This document shows, one piece after another, positions 52,240-61,270 of a DNA stretch of 64,000 bases. The position numbers and the translations under genes are program-made. Source of the stretch: Frankiales bacterium. Its GTDB lineage: Bacteria; Actinomycetota; Actinomycetes; Mycobacteriales; Geodermatophilaceae. The stretch lies in the NCBI GenBank assembly GCA_025465155.1, contig JAODNJ010000212.1, forward strand, positions 62,001 to 126,000. Reading direction: 5' to 3'. Every line of letters starts with the position of its first letter. Position 1 is the first letter of the stretch. Below the pieces are notes generated by a model, which was given only the letters and a program-made list of their open reading frames with translations, did no database searches and was not told the DNA's origin.

Positions 52240-53514
52240 ATGACGGACGATTACCAGCCACGCATCATCGACACGGCCCTTGATGAACTATTTCCGCACT
52301 TCGCCGCTGTGGCTATCGAGGGCGCTCGGGCTATTGGCAAGACCTCGACCGCGCGACAGCGAGCAGCAACGGTAATCGATCTTGATCTGCCAGAAGTGCG
52401 AGCGATTGTCGAAGCTGACCCTTCGTACATCAGGCGAGCCGCGACACCGGTACTTATCGATGAATGGCAGATACTGCCCGAGGTGTGGGACCGAGTTCGG
52501 CGCCTGGTCGATGAAGACGCCACCGGAGGGCGGTTTATTCTCGCAGGCAGTGCCTCGCCGCAGGGCGCCAGAATCCACTCTGGCGCAGGCCGAATTCAAG
52601 GCTTTCGCATGCGACCGCTCTCCCTGGCTGAGCGCAATCTGGCGTCGCCGACAGTACATGTAGCGGATCTTCTTGCAGGAAGATCGGCGCCAATCGGTGG
52701 AGAAACTGCGGTGGAACTCCCGGACTACGTGCACGAGATCGTCGGGTCGGGGTTCCCGCAAGCCAGAGTCATGCCCGATCGACCCCGGCAGGTCTGGCTG
52801 GACAACTACATCAATCGGCTCGTCACTCACGACTTCAGTGAGCAGGGTCAGCCCGTTCGTCAGCCCGAAACTCTGCTGGGCTGGCTCCGCGGCTATGCGA
52901 GGGCCACCGCGACGTCAACCACGTGGGCGAAGATCTCGGCCAGTGTGGAGCCAGGTGAATCGAATCCACCCGCAGCCTCGACTGCGCTCAGGTACCGGGA
53001 CATCCTGAGCAGTCTGTACATTCTGGATCAGGTCGAGGCGTGGTCACCAAGCCGCCGCGTCATCGCCCGCGCGGCGACGGCGCCAAAGCATTTTCTCGTA
53101 GACCCTGCACTCTCGGTACGACTCCTCGGGCTCAACGAAACGCGCTTGATGTCAGCTGGTCAGGGCACCGTGAACGACGGGGATCGAACGCGTCTCGGTG
53201 TATTCTTCGAAGCCCTTGTCGCTTTGAGCTTGAAGACATACGCGGCTGCAAACGATGCGAGCCTCAGCCATTTTCGTGACCGGGACGGTGTGCGTGAGAT
53301 CGATTTCGTCATACACAAGGGCGATTCGACAGCGGTGGCGGTAGAGGTGAAGCTGAAGGCGACTGTCAGCGATGACGACGTGCGACACCTTCTCTGGCTT
53401 CGGGATGCTCTGCCTGACCAAGTCGTTGACATGGTCGTCATTACTACGGGTCCGTATGCTTATCGGCGGCCTGACGGAGTGGCGGTCGTGCCTCTTGCGT
53501 TGTTGACTGCGTAA
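52240..53514 (+). CDS. AAA-type ATPase with DUF4143 domain
   Basis: 424 residues from ATG 52240 (GAAGGGG ahead). The Walker A motif is GARAIGKT at 28-35 and Walker B VLIDEW at 71-76; FILAGSAS is the sensor-like strand and RPLSLAER follows. The C-terminal half has HFRDRDGVREIDFVI and AVAVEVKLKA, the E-x-D / E-x-K pattern of DUF4143 with a nuclease-like fold. Function in the family is unknown. It starts beside a tandem repeat array that may be its target. Base use is a little less GC-rich than its neighbours, suggesting transfer. Confidence 0.9.
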   Translation: MTDDYQPRIIDTALDELFPHFAAVAIEGARAIGKTSTARQRAATVIDLDLPEVRAIVEADPSYIRRAATPVLIDEWQILPEVWDRVRRLVDEDATGGRFILAGSASPQGARIHSGAGRIQGFRMRPLSLAERNLASPTVHVADLLAGRSAPIGGETAVELPDYVHEIVGSGFPQARVMPDRPRQVWLDNYINRLVTHDFSEQGQPVRQPETLLGWLRGYARATATSTTWAKISASVEPGESNPPAASTALRYRDILSSLYILDQVEAWSPSRRVIARAATAPKHFLVDPALSVRLLGLNETRLMSAGQGTVNDGDRTRLGVFFEALVALSLKTYAAANDASLSHFRDRDGVREIDFVIHKGDSTAVAVEVKLKATVSDDDVRHLLWLRDALPDQVVDMVVITTGPYAYRRPDGVAVVPLALLTA

Positions 53515-53586
53515 GGGGTGCGGAGTGGGCCGCGGCCACGGGCCGGCGGGGTTACGCGGCCGGCGGGGGCTGCAGCAGAATGGAGC

Positions 53587-54027
53587 ATGGTCACATCGAA
53601 GAGGCTGACGCCCGACATTCGGCAGGTGGTGCTCGACACTGAAGACGCCCGGAGCCTCGCGGAGTTCTACCGGGAGCTGCTCGGGCTGCACTACCGCGCC
53701 GGAGACGAGCCGCCGACAGACGGGTCGCCCGACGTGAACGGTGGCGACTGGGTCACGCTGCTCGACCCGGCGAGCAGCTGGCGCTATGCCTTCCAGCAGG
53801 TTGCACACCTGCCCGAGCCGACCTGGCCCGAGGGTCCGAGGCCGCAGATGATGCACCTCGACTTCGCGGTCGACACCGTGGCCGAACTGGCCGAACAGCA
53901 CGAACGAGCGCTGGGCCTCGGGGCGCGCGTGCTGCAAGACCGGTCGACGGATGCCGAAGAACCGCTTTATGTGTACGCCGACCCGGCCGGGCATCCGTTC
54001 TGCATCTTCGTGCGAACGTCGCCCTGA
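53587..54027 (+). CDS. glyoxalase/VOC-superfamily protein
   Basis: 146 residues. RQVVLDTEDARSLAEFYRELLGLHYRAGDE is the first beta-alpha-beta unit and MMHLDFAVDTVAELAEQHERALGLGARVLQD the second; YADPAGHPFCIFV closes the metal site. Such small dimers bind metals or antibiotics, or act as lyases or epimerases. No operon partner. Confidence 0.9.
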   Translation: MVTSKRLTPDIRQVVLDTEDARSLAEFYRELLGLHYRAGDEPPTDGSPDVNGGDWVTLLDPASSWRYAFQQVAHLPEPTWPEGPRPQMMHLDFAVDTVAELAEQHERALGLGARVLQDRSTDAEEPLYVYADPAGHPFCIFVRTSP

Positions 54028-54056
54028 GCGCTTTCGTGCTCGACGCCGACGGGGCG

Positions 54057-55316
54057 CTACCCCAGCTCGTTCGAACGCACGGAGACCGTGAGAGCGCCGG
54101 ACTCACGGCCGCGCAGCGCGATCAGCGCGAGCAATCCGGCCGCCAAAGCGAGCCCGCCGATCATGGCGGCGGTGGCGCCCCATCCGGCCGCGTCGAAGAA
54201 GACGCCGCCGAGCCAGCCGAAGAGACTCGAGCCGGCGTAGTAGGCGAGGTTGTAAAGAGAGGATGCCTGGGCTCGGCCGACCGGTGCCGCTGCTGCCGTC
54301 CATCCGGAGGCCGTCGCGTGGGCGGCGAAGAACCCGGCTGTCGCGAGAACCAGCCCGGCGAGCACCACCGCGAGTACCGGAGTCAGGGTGAGCGCCACGC
54401 CGACGACCATGACTGCGATCGACATCAGCAGCACGGGCCAGCGGCCGAGGCGAGCGGCCAGAGCGCCTGCCTGCGGGGCCGACCATGTTCCGGCGAGATA
54501 GGCCACGAAAACCAGGCTCACCACGGCGGGCGGTAGCCAGAAGGGTGCGGCGGCCAGGCGAAAGCCGAGGTAGTTGTAGAGCGCCACGAACCCGCCCATC
54601 AGCAGAAAGGCCTGCGCGTAGAGCACGAGTTGCCGGGGCGCGCGGAGGTTCGCCGCGAGTCGTTGCCAGAGCGTTTGTGAGGTCGGCGCATCCCGAAGCG
54701 CCGGCGGAACGAAACCGCGCGCGGCGGGTGCGAGTCTGATGAACACGATTGCTGAGGCCGTGCAGAGTACGGCAACGGTGAACACCCCGATGCGCCAGCT
54801 GAAGAGTTCGGCGAGCGGCCCGGCGACAAGTCGGCCGAGCAGGCCCCCGATGGTCGTGCCGGCCACATACGTTCCGGCAGCGCGAACGGCGTGACCGGGG
54901 TGGATCTCTTCGCTCAGGTAGGCGATGGCAATAGCGGGCACCCCGCCCACCATCATTCCCTCGAGAAACCGGCCGGCCAGCAGCAACTCGACCGTCGGCG
55001 CGAATGGCACGAGCAGGCCGAAAGCGGATGCGGCGATCACAGCGACCGACATCGACTTCAGCCGCCCGAACCGATCGGCGGCCACCGACCACGGAATCAC
55101 GCCGATCGCCAGCCCGATGGTCGCCGCCGAGATCACCAGCGAAGCGGATGCCGCACCGATGTGAAGGTCAGCGGAGATCTGTGGCAGGGCCGACTGCGGC
55201 GAGTACAGCTGCGCGAAGGTCGCGATGCCGGCGAAGAAGAGCGCCGCGAGCAGCCGGCGGTAGTCGGCGCTGCCCTTTTTGTGCCCGGCCCATTCGTCGA
55301 CGGGTTCTGCGGGCAT
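54057..55316 (-). CDS. MFS transporter (YnfM/AraJ-like)
   Basis: 419 residues with about twelve membrane segments. LYSPQSALPQISADLHIGAASASLVISAATIG and WSVAADRFGRLKSM fit the DHA1 group of drug or sugar exporters; YLSEEIHPGHAVRAAGTYVAGTTIGGLLGRL is the middle signature. It follows the VOC gene convergently. Substrate unknown. Confidence 0.92.
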   Translation of the reverse strand: MPAEPVDEWAGHKKGSADYRRLLAALFFAGIATFAQLYSPQSALPQISADLHIGAASASLVISAATIGLAIGVIPWSVAADRFGRLKSMSVAVIAASAFGLLVPFAPTVELLLAGRFLEGMMVGGVPAIAIAYLSEEIHPGHAVRAAGTYVAGTTIGGLLGRLVAGPLAELFSWRIGVFTVAVLCTASAIVFIRLAPAARGFVPPALRDAPTSQTLWQRLAANLRAPRQLVLYAQAFLLMGGFVALYNYLGFRLAAAPFWLPPAVVSLVFVAYLAGTWSAPQAGALAARLGRWPVLLMSIAVMVVGVALTLTPVLAVVLAGLVLATAGFFAAHATASGWTAAAAPVGRAQASSLYNLAYYAGSSLFGWLGGVFFDAAGWGATAAMIGGLALAAGLLALIALRGRESGALTVSVRSNELG

Positions 55317-55398
55317 GACTCCAGGCTCTCACGAGTGTGGCCATTCGACGTTCGTGCGGGTACGCCGACCTCAGCGCATCGACCTCAGCGCATCGGCG

Positions 55399-56184
55399 TC
55401 AGCGCATCATCCAGACCGGGCTGCGTTTTTCGCGGAAGGCGGCGACCCCTTCTCTCATGTCGGCCGTTCCGAAGGCCTCGGCCAGTTGAGACTGCAGAAC
55501 CTTCAGAGCCTCGGCGAGAGGCAGGTCGCGGGTGACATCGATGGCCTCTTTGCCGAGCCGCATGAGAAGGGGCGATTTGGCGGCGATGCGTCTGGCCCAC
55601 GCGAGCACCTCGTCGTCGAAGTCGGCGTCGGCCACGACACGGTTGACGAAGCCGATCTCGCGACCCTCGGCCGCGGTGACGAGGTCACCGATCATCATCA
55701 GTTCGTTCGCCTTCATGCGGTCGATGTTGCGGTAGATCAGCGCCGAGATCATGAAGGGAAAGACTCCGACGTTGATCTCGGGGCAGCCGAATTTCGCCGA
55801 CTCCTTCGCGATGACGAGGTCGCAAGCCAGCGCCAGACCGAAGGCACCGGCAAGAACGTCGCCGTTCGCAGCACAGATCACCGGTTTGCCGAGAGAGCCG
55901 AGCAGGGTGAACAGGCGGGGAAAGCGGCCGAGGCCTTCGTATTTCTCGGTGATGGGGCGATCGTCGGCGAAGGCCTTGAGGTCTCCGCCGGCTGAGAAGA
56001 TGCGGTCGTGAGACGAACGGATGACGACCACCCGCACCTCGCTGTCGTCGCGAGCCGCCTCGAGTGCCGCAAGCAGCTGGTCGACGAGCGCATCGCTCAG
56101 CGCGTTGCGCGTAGCCGGGCTGTCGAGAACGACGACGGCGATGCCCGGATCCGGTCGATCGGTGCGAACAAGGGTGTCGGTCAT
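55399..56184 (-). CDS. enoyl-CoA hydratase/isomerase family protein
   Basis: 261 residues from ATG 56184 with GGAGAG ahead. VVVLDSPATRNALSDALVDQL, FSAGGDLKAFADD (oxyanion region), GAFGLALACDLVIAKESAKFGCPEINVGVFP and GFVNRVVADAD are standard crotonase motifs. The N-P-E-I-N variant in place of PE-V/I-x-LG leaves the exact reaction open: hydratase, isomerase or hydrolase. It is divergent from the thioesterase across 70 bases that hold a FadR-type box. Confidence 0.93.
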   Translation of the reverse strand: MTDTLVRTDRPDPGIAVVVLDSPATRNALSDALVDQLLAALEAARDDSEVRVVVIRSSHDRIFSAGGDLKAFADDRPITEKYEGLGRFPRLFTLLGSLGKPVICAANGDVLAGAFGLALACDLVIAKESAKFGCPEINVGVFPFMISALIYRNIDRMKANELMMIGDLVTAAEGREIGFVNRVVADADFDDEVLAWARRIAAKSPLLMRLGKEAIDVTRDLPLAEALKVLQSQLAEAFGTADMREGVAAFREKRSPVWMMR

Positions 56185-56217
56185 GATCTCTCCATCGTCG
56201 ATCAGGTGCCCATCAAT

Positions 56218-56228
56218 TGGTCTGACCA
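56218..56228. promoter_or_regulatory. FadR/LldR-like operator box in the divergent crotonase/thioesterase promoter
   Basis: TGGTCTGACCA is a perfect fit to T-N-G-T-N3-A-C-N-A with AAT and TT flanks, as in PdhR/LldR-type sites (AATTGGT-n3-ACCAATT). It lies between the two divergent starts. The nearest FCD-type GntR gene in the window is at 41.6 kb. Confidence 0.5.
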
Positions 56229-56254
56229 TTGTAGTGTGAAGTCCAAAGAAGGGG

Positions 56255-56977
56255 ATGATCGTGGCAGACGGCCCACCAGAGAAAACCAGTAACACTTCAT
56301 CGTCGACTCTCGCGCAGAACCGGGCAGCGCTGGCCGCACTCGGCAGCGCTCTGCGCGAGGCTGGGGCGGCGCTCGCCGCGACCGACGTCGATTCCGGGCA
56401 GCTCGACCGCGCTGCCGCACTCGCCCGCGAGATCACCGCCATCGTCGGGGCGAAGAGCCGGCCGATCTGGGAGCTTCCATCGGTCGACGACATGGCCAAG
56501 GGCATCCGCTTTTTCAACCCGGTCACGGGGCTCGGCAGCCCGGCCTCTCCGCCCATCGTCTTCGAAGACACAAGCACCGGCGTCGAGGTGCGTACGACTC
56601 TCGACCGCCGTTTCGAGGGGCCGCCCGCGCACCTGCACGGGGGAGTTGCCGCGTTGATTCTCGACTCGGTTCTGGCCCAGGCGGCAACGCAGGCCGATCG
56701 GTGGGGAATGACCGCCTACCTCAACGTCAGCTATCTTTCTGCGCTGCCGCTCGAGGCCGAACTCGTGATCCGCTCGAACATCGTGTCGACGTCGGGGCGC
56801 AAGACGTTCGTGAAGGGCACGATTGTGCTGGCTTCTGCTCCGGAGGTCGTCTGCGTCGAGGCAGAAGCGCTGTTCGTCGAGCCCAGTGCCGAGAAGAGGG
56901 GCACCTACTTCTCGCAACTCACCGATGCTCAGGGTGCCGCGCAGGGGCCGGGTTTCGGCTCCCGCGCGGCGCCGTGA
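56255..56977 (+). CDS. PaaI-type hotdog thioesterase
   Basis: 240 residues; the first 100 or so are an N-terminal extension before the hotdog domain. The domain begins with FEDTSTGVEVRTTLDRRFEG and has PAHLHGGVAALILDSVLAQA, the H-G-G-x3-A helix of the PaaI family, and YLNVSYLSALPLEAEL. It would cleave an acyl-CoA. GTG 56261 is an alternative start. It is divergent from a crotonase and probably co-regulated. Confidence 0.87.
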   Translation: MIVADGPPEKTSNTSSSTLAQNRAALAALGSALREAGAALAATDVDSGQLDRAAALAREITAIVGAKSRPIWELPSVDDMAKGIRFFNPVTGLGSPASPPIVFEDTSTGVEVRTTLDRRFEGPPAHLHGGVAALILDSVLAQAATQADRWGMTAYLNVSYLSALPLEAELVIRSNIVSTSGRKTFVKGTIVLASAPEVVCVEAEALFVEPSAEKRGTYFSQLTDAQGAAQGPGFGSRAAP

Positions 56978-56988
56978 ACGCCCCTCTC

Positions 56989-58467
56989 TTACGTGAGGTA
57001 CACCCGGAAGGCGTCGGCGGAATCGGAGACGACCTGGCCGATGACGGCCTGAAACTGATCGTCGAGCAGCGCGCGGCCGATCAACCCGTCTGCAATACCG
57101 CGCTCTTGGGTCACATTGGCCACGGTGCGCTTGTGGGTGAACGTGTCGAAGCCGTTTTTTCCGTGATAGGAACCAGAGCCGGAATTGCCAGATCCGCCGA
57201 AGGGCGCTTCGGGAAGAAAAGCGTGCACGATGCCGTCGTTGAGGGTCACCCCGCCGCTGTTCGTTCTGTCGAGGAAGCTGCGGAAGTCACCGTCGTCTTC
57301 TCCGTACCAGTACGAACCGAGCGGTGTGGGTCGAGCCTGCAGGTACGAGATGACCTCCTCGAGATCGGAGTACACGTAGATCGGCAGAATCGGGCCGAAG
57401 ATCTCTTCGTCGGCGATGGTCGCCGTTTCGGGCACGTCGAGCAAGAGGGTCGGTGCGATGCGCCGGGTTGCGCGATCGGGCAGTGAGCCGAGTTCGCTCT
57501 CGGGTGCGATGACGATCTTCGTGGCCCCCTTCGCGACGGCGTCGTCGACCAACCCGACCACGCGGTCGAAGTTGCGCTCGTTCACGATCGCAACGACGCC
57601 GGGGTTTTCGAGAAAGTCGGGGAAGAGGGCCTCGAATTCGGTGCGGAGCGCGGCGATCAGCTCGTCTTTGCGGTCGGCCGGAACGAACACGAAGTCGGGG
57701 CACAGGCAGATCTGCCCGCTGTTGAGGGCCCTGGTGCCGGCGATGCGGTGCGCGGCGAGTTCCATGTCTGCGTTCGGAGCGACCACGATGGGGTTCTTGC
57801 CGCCGAGCTCGAGCGTCACCGGAACGAGGTTCTTCGCGGCGGCCTGTGCCACCAGGCTGCCCACCGTGGGAGAGCCGGTGAAGAACAAATGGTCGAGGTG
57901 CAGTTCGGCGAATGCCCGTGCTGTGGCCAGGTCGCCCGTGATGAGGGCGAATTCCGATTCGTCGAAGCGTTCGCTGAAGATGTTCGAGAGAAGGCGCCCG
58001 GTGCGCACGTGGAACTCCGAGAAATTCAACATGACCCGGTTTCCTGCAGCCAGAGCGGCCATGGCGGGTTCGAAGGCGAGGATGATCGGAAAGTTCCAGG
58101 CACCGATGACCCCTACTACGCCCTTCGGCTTCTGCTGCACGAATCCGCCCGGAATGTCGATGGGTTTCATCCACTCGTCGAGGGAGGCGAGAGTCGCCTG
58201 CACGTCGGGCACCCATGACGTGGCCTCGAAAGCCTTCGTGAGCTCGGGCGGCCGAAAACCGTAGTCCAGGCTGAGGGCCGCAGCGATCTCGTCGATGTTC
58301 TCGAGGATGGCCAAGGCCATTCTGCTCACTCGGTCTTTACGCACCGCGGCGCTCACGGCGCCTTCGGCGAGAAACGAGCGGCGCTGCAGCGAGAGGATGC
58401 GCTGCAGCTCTTCTCGCGAGACGTGTTGTGGCTCGAATAGATCGAGGGTGGGAGTTTCAAATGACAT
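56989..58467 (-). CDS. aldehyde dehydrogenase (coniferyl-aldehyde-dehydrogenase-like)
   Basis: 492 residues. GVVGVIGAWNFPIILAFEPAM binds NAD, FFTGSPTVGSLVAQAAAKN is the nucleotide loop, TLELGGKNPIVV carries the general base and NSGQICLCPDFV the catalytic Cys. NSGGVTLNDGIVHAF and PFGGSGNSGSG are the C-terminal features of this subgroup of class 3-like dehydrogenases. It is divergent from the Zn-alcohol dehydrogenase across 156 bases, and the pair could turn an alcohol into an acid. Confidence 0.94.
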   Translation of the reverse strand: MSFETPTLDLFEPQHVSREELQRILSLQRRSFLAEGAVSAAVRKDRVSRMALAILENIDEIAAALSLDYGFRPPELTKAFEATSWVPDVQATLASLDEWMKPIDIPGGFVQQKPKGVVGVIGAWNFPIILAFEPAMAALAAGNRVMLNFSEFHVRTGRLLSNIFSERFDESEFALITGDLATARAFAELHLDHLFFTGSPTVGSLVAQAAAKNLVPVTLELGGKNPIVVAPNADMELAAHRIAGTRALNSGQICLCPDFVFVPADRKDELIAALRTEFEALFPDFLENPGVVAIVNERNFDRVVGLVDDAVAKGATKIVIAPESELGSLPDRATRRIAPTLLLDVPETATIADEEIFGPILPIYVYSDLEEVISYLQARPTPLGSYWYGEDDGDFRSFLDRTNSGGVTLNDGIVHAFLPEAPFGGSGNSGSGSYHGKNGFDTFTHKRTVANVTQERGIADGLIGRALLDDQFQAVIGQVVSDSADAFRVYLT

Positions 58468-58558
58468 CGTGTTCTCTCCAATCAGCGCCGGAGCTCCGAT
58501 GCTCGGGCGATGTTGTTCGAAAGTGTAGGCCCGGAAGGGCGCCGTGCCAAGAGTTTTG

Positions 58559-58572
58559 TGAACGCTGGTTCA
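58559..58572. promoter_or_regulatory. inverted repeat in the divergent ALDH/ADH promoter
   Basis: TGAAC, GCTG, GTTCA: a perfect 14-bp dyad 51 bases ahead of the alcohol dehydrogenase start. It may be the site of the TetR regulator encoded at 59788-60495. Confidence 0.45.
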
Positions 58573-58623
58573 TAAGATTGTGTACGGTAGTTCAAGAAAT
58601 GCACTCAATGGAGAGGGAACATC

Positions 58624-59709
58624 ATGAAAGCAGTTGTCGTCGACACCTTCGGTGGCGGATTCCACACAGAAGAGATCACGATCGACGATCCGATCGGGCT
58701 GGAGGTGCTGGTCGAGGTCAAGGCCTCTGGTCTCTGCCACAGTGACATGAGCGTGGCCAATTACGACCTCGGTTACCCGGTGCCCGCGGTCTTCGGTCAT
58801 GAATTGGCGGGTGTCGTCACGAAAATCGGCCCCGACGTGACCGATTTCGCGGTGGGAGACCACGTGGTCGGCTCTCTGATTCAGTATTGCGGTCGGTGCA
58901 ACAACTGTTTGGCCGGGCGCAGCTTTCAGTGCCTGCACCCGGAAGCGACAGTGCGCACGCCCGAGCAGCCGCCACGTCTCAAGCGCGAGGGTGCTGATGT
59001 CACCCAGGGCTTCGGCCTCGGGGCCTTCGCTCAGCAGGCGCTCGTGCACTCCAACCAGCTCGTGAAGATCGCCGACGAGATGCCCTTTCCGCAGGCGGCG
59101 CTTTTGGGATGCGGGGGCCTGACTGGCACGGGAGCCGTCTTGAATACCGCGAATGTGCAACCCGGCCAGAGCGTTGTGATCGTCGGCGCAGGGGGCGTCG
59201 GCCTCAATGCCATCAACGGTGCCGTCGTGGCAGGTGCCTCACCGATCATCGTCATCGATGTCGCAGCAGAGAAACTCGAGAAGGCGAAACAGTTCGGTGC
59301 GACGCACGTGATCGACTCGCGCTCGGTCGACGCGGTCGATGCCGTGAAGCAGATCGTGGCGGGCGGCGTCGACTACGTCTTCGATTTTGTGGGCATCGGC
59401 GCGGTGCAAGAGCAGGGCGTGGCGATGCTGGCCAAGGGCGGCGGCCTCTACGTGATCGGCGTGACGCCGGGCCAGACGATGACAGTCGACGGGTACGATC
59501 TGCTGCAGGGTCAGAAGACCATCACGGGCATCTACATGGGCTCTGGAACCCTGCGACGCGACGTGCCGACGTATGTCGACATGTACCTTGCCGGCAAGAT
59601 TCAGCTCGACGGTCTTGTGTCACGCGAGATCTCGCTCGACCAGGTCGTCGAGGGGTACGAAATGCTGAAAGATCCGTCTGTGGCGCGCGTGGTCATCACC
59701 TCGTTCTGA
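58624..59709 (+). CDS. zinc-dependent alcohol dehydrogenase (MDR superfamily, class III-like)
   Basis: 361 residues. The catalytic zinc site uses Cys38 (SGLCHSD) and His59-Glu60 (GHELAG); the structural zinc Cys are 89, 92, 95 and 103 (CGRCNNC and FQC). VVIVGAGGVGLNAINGA is the NAD-binding motif followed by VIDVA. It converts primary or allylic alcohols to aldehydes and works with the ALDH encoded divergently. A clear hairpin terminator follows the gene. Confidence 0.95.
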   Translation: MKAVVVDTFGGGFHTEEITIDDPIGLEVLVEVKASGLCHSDMSVANYDLGYPVPAVFGHELAGVVTKIGPDVTDFAVGDHVVGSLIQYCGRCNNCLAGRSFQCLHPEATVRTPEQPPRLKREGADVTQGFGLGAFAQQALVHSNQLVKIADEMPFPQAALLGCGGLTGTGAVLNTANVQPGQSVVIVGAGGVGLNAINGAVVAGASPIIVIDVAAEKLEKAKQFGATHVIDSRSVDAVDAVKQIVAGGVDYVFDFVGIGAVQEQGVAMLAKGGGLYVIGVTPGQTMTVDGYDLLQGQKTITGIYMGSGTLRRDVPTYVDMYLAGKIQLDGLVSREISLDQVVEGYEMLKDPSVARVVITSF

Positions 59710-59716
59710 TCAGGCG

Positions 59717-59751
59717 AGGGTGCCGGGTGGCTGTTCACCGCTCGGCACCCT
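59717..59751. terminator. hairpin terminator after the alcohol dehydrogenase
   Basis: AGGGTGCCG (59717-59725) pairs with CGGCACCCT (59743-59751) across a 17-base loop, followed by TTC. It lies eight bases after the stop and before the TetR gene. Confidence 0.65.
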
Positions 59752-59787
59752 TCGGGTCTAGGTGTCGACACGCCATAGGCTCTAGAC

Positions 59788-60495
59788 GTGAGTTCCTCTG
59801 AGCCGACGCCCATCGAGAGTGTCAGGCGCACGCACGAAGCCTCGCGCGACCCTCGGGTCTACCGCACGCGGGCTAAGATCTTCAGCGCGGTCGAATTGCT
59901 GATCGCGCAGTCTCCAGAGAGCATCTCGGTGGCCGATATCGTGCGGCAGGCGGGCATCTCGAAGACATCGTTCTATACCCACTTCTCGAGCTTCGACGAT
60001 CTCGCCCTGCAGGTCGTCGAACGGGCGTACGAGCACCTGCGTGACATCAACCGGCGCCTCGCTGCGGCACCAGCATTCGATCCCGCCTCGGTCGTAAGGG
60101 AGTCGTATGAGCGGCTGATCCGGCACTACATCGAACATCGTACGTTCTACGTCGCCGTGCTGGCGCTTCCCCTTTCGCGAGAGGTGCATACCAACGCGGT
60201 TCGGGCGATGGCGGCCGATATCGAGCCGTGGATCGCCGGGCATCCGAATCTGCCGACGTCGATTCGGCCTCATCTGGCGGCGAGCCTCATTTCGAGCGCC
60301 GTCGTCGGGTTTCTCGACGAGTGGCTGGAGAGCGATTTCGAAGCCACCGCCGACGAGCTGCTCGAGCATCTGCTGCAGCTGCTGCCGGCGTGGTACACAG
60401 GACGCGACCACGCGACCGCGGCCGAGGAAACAAACACTGTCGGTGCCAGAGACGAAGCTGAGGCTGCGAACGGAGCCGAGGCTACGCCGCGCTGA
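59788..60495 (+). CDS. TetR family transcriptional regulator
   Basis: 235 residues from GTG 59788. RVYRTRAKIFSAVELLIAQSPESISVADIVRQAGISKTSFYTHFSSFDDL is a textbook TetR helix-turn-helix. The C-terminal tail (about 20 residues, Ala and Glu rich) is unstructured. It follows the alcohol dehydrogenase and overlaps by 14 bases the convergent SDR, and likely controls the ADH/ALDH pair or the SDR/acyl-CoA dehydrogenase operon. Confidence 0.93.
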   Translation: MSSSEPTPIESVRRTHEASRDPRVYRTRAKIFSAVELLIAQSPESISVADIVRQAGISKTSFYTHFSSFDDLALQVVERAYEHLRDINRRLAAAPAFDPASVVRESYERLIRHYIEHRTFYVAVLALPLSREVHTNAVRAMAADIEPWIAGHPNLPTSIRPHLAASLISSAVVGFLDEWLESDFEATADELLEHLLQLLPAWYTGRDHATAAEETNTVGARDEAEAANGAEATPR

Positions 60496-61270
60496 TTCCG
60501 CCGTTCACGCTGATCGCCTGGCCCGTGAGCCGCCGAGCCGCGGGACTGGCCAGAAAGACCACCAGGTCGCCGAGATCGTTCGCATCGGGTACGCCCAGAT
60601 GCGCCTGTTCTGCGGCTTTGGCGAACAGTTTCGCGCTGAATCCGTCGCCGGTGATGCGAGCAGTGGATGCTGTGCCGTGCACCAGCGACGGGGTCAGTAC
60701 GTTCGCCCGAATGCCGTTTCGTTTTCCTTCGACTGCGATCGTACGGGTGAACATGATGATCGCAGCCTTACAGGCGCCGATGATCGTCTCGCCGGGCGTC
60801 GCTGTCTTGCCCGCGTCGGAGGCGACGGTGATGATCACCCCGCCGCGTCGTTGCGCCATGTGGGGCATGACCTCGCTCACCAGCTGCATCGGAGGCAGCA
60901 GCATCTCGTGCAGAATGCCGCCGATAGATTCAGTCGGAATATCGCGGAACAATTCCGGTCGGTTCTCTGCCACGGTCGACACCACCAGAATGTCGATGCC
61001 GCCGAGCAAGGCCTCGGCCTCGCGGGTGATGCGGGCGGCCTCTGCGGCGCTGGTGGCGTCGCCCTGAACGAAGTGCACCGTCGCGCCGGTCTGGGCCAGG
61101 CGCTCCCGGGCCTCTTCGCCGCGCTCGACGTTGCGGGCGACGATCACGATTCGGCGCACACCGCCGAGGGCGAGCTTTTCGGCCGAGGCGTAACCGATGC
61201 CCGCCGACCCGCCGACCACCAATGCGCCGCTGTCGGCGAGCGACTTCGGTTCGGGCAGGGGCTCGGTCAC
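60482..61270 (-). CDS. SDR-fold protein lacking the catalytic tyrosine (first of two)
   Basis: 262 residues from GTG 61270, overlapping the acyl-CoA dehydrogenase stop. The NAD motif GGSAGIG at 20-26 is present, Ser151 is in VASDAG and Lys168 is kept, but the residue where Tyr belongs (Tyr-x3-Lys) is Ile164 in TIIGACK. The end, TGQAISVNGGISA, is normal. It is closely related to the protein at 62572-63354 and both flank an acyl-CoA dehydrogenase. A role as an inactive partner or in another type of catalysis is possible; a precedent for a silent SDR subunit is BbsC of the toluene pathway. Confidence 0.88.
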   Translation of the reverse strand: MTEPLPEPKSLADSGALVVGGSAGIGYASAEKLALGGVRRIVIVARNVERGEEARERLAQTGATVHFVQGDATSAAEAARITREAEALLGGIDILVVSTVAENRPELFRDIPTESIGGILHEMLLPPMQLVSEVMPHMAQRRGGVIITVASDAGKTATPGETIIGACKAAIIMFTRTIAVEGKRNGIRANVLTPSLVHGTASTARITGDGFSAKLFAKAAEQAHLGVPDANDLGDLVVFLASPAARRLTGQAISVNGGISAA

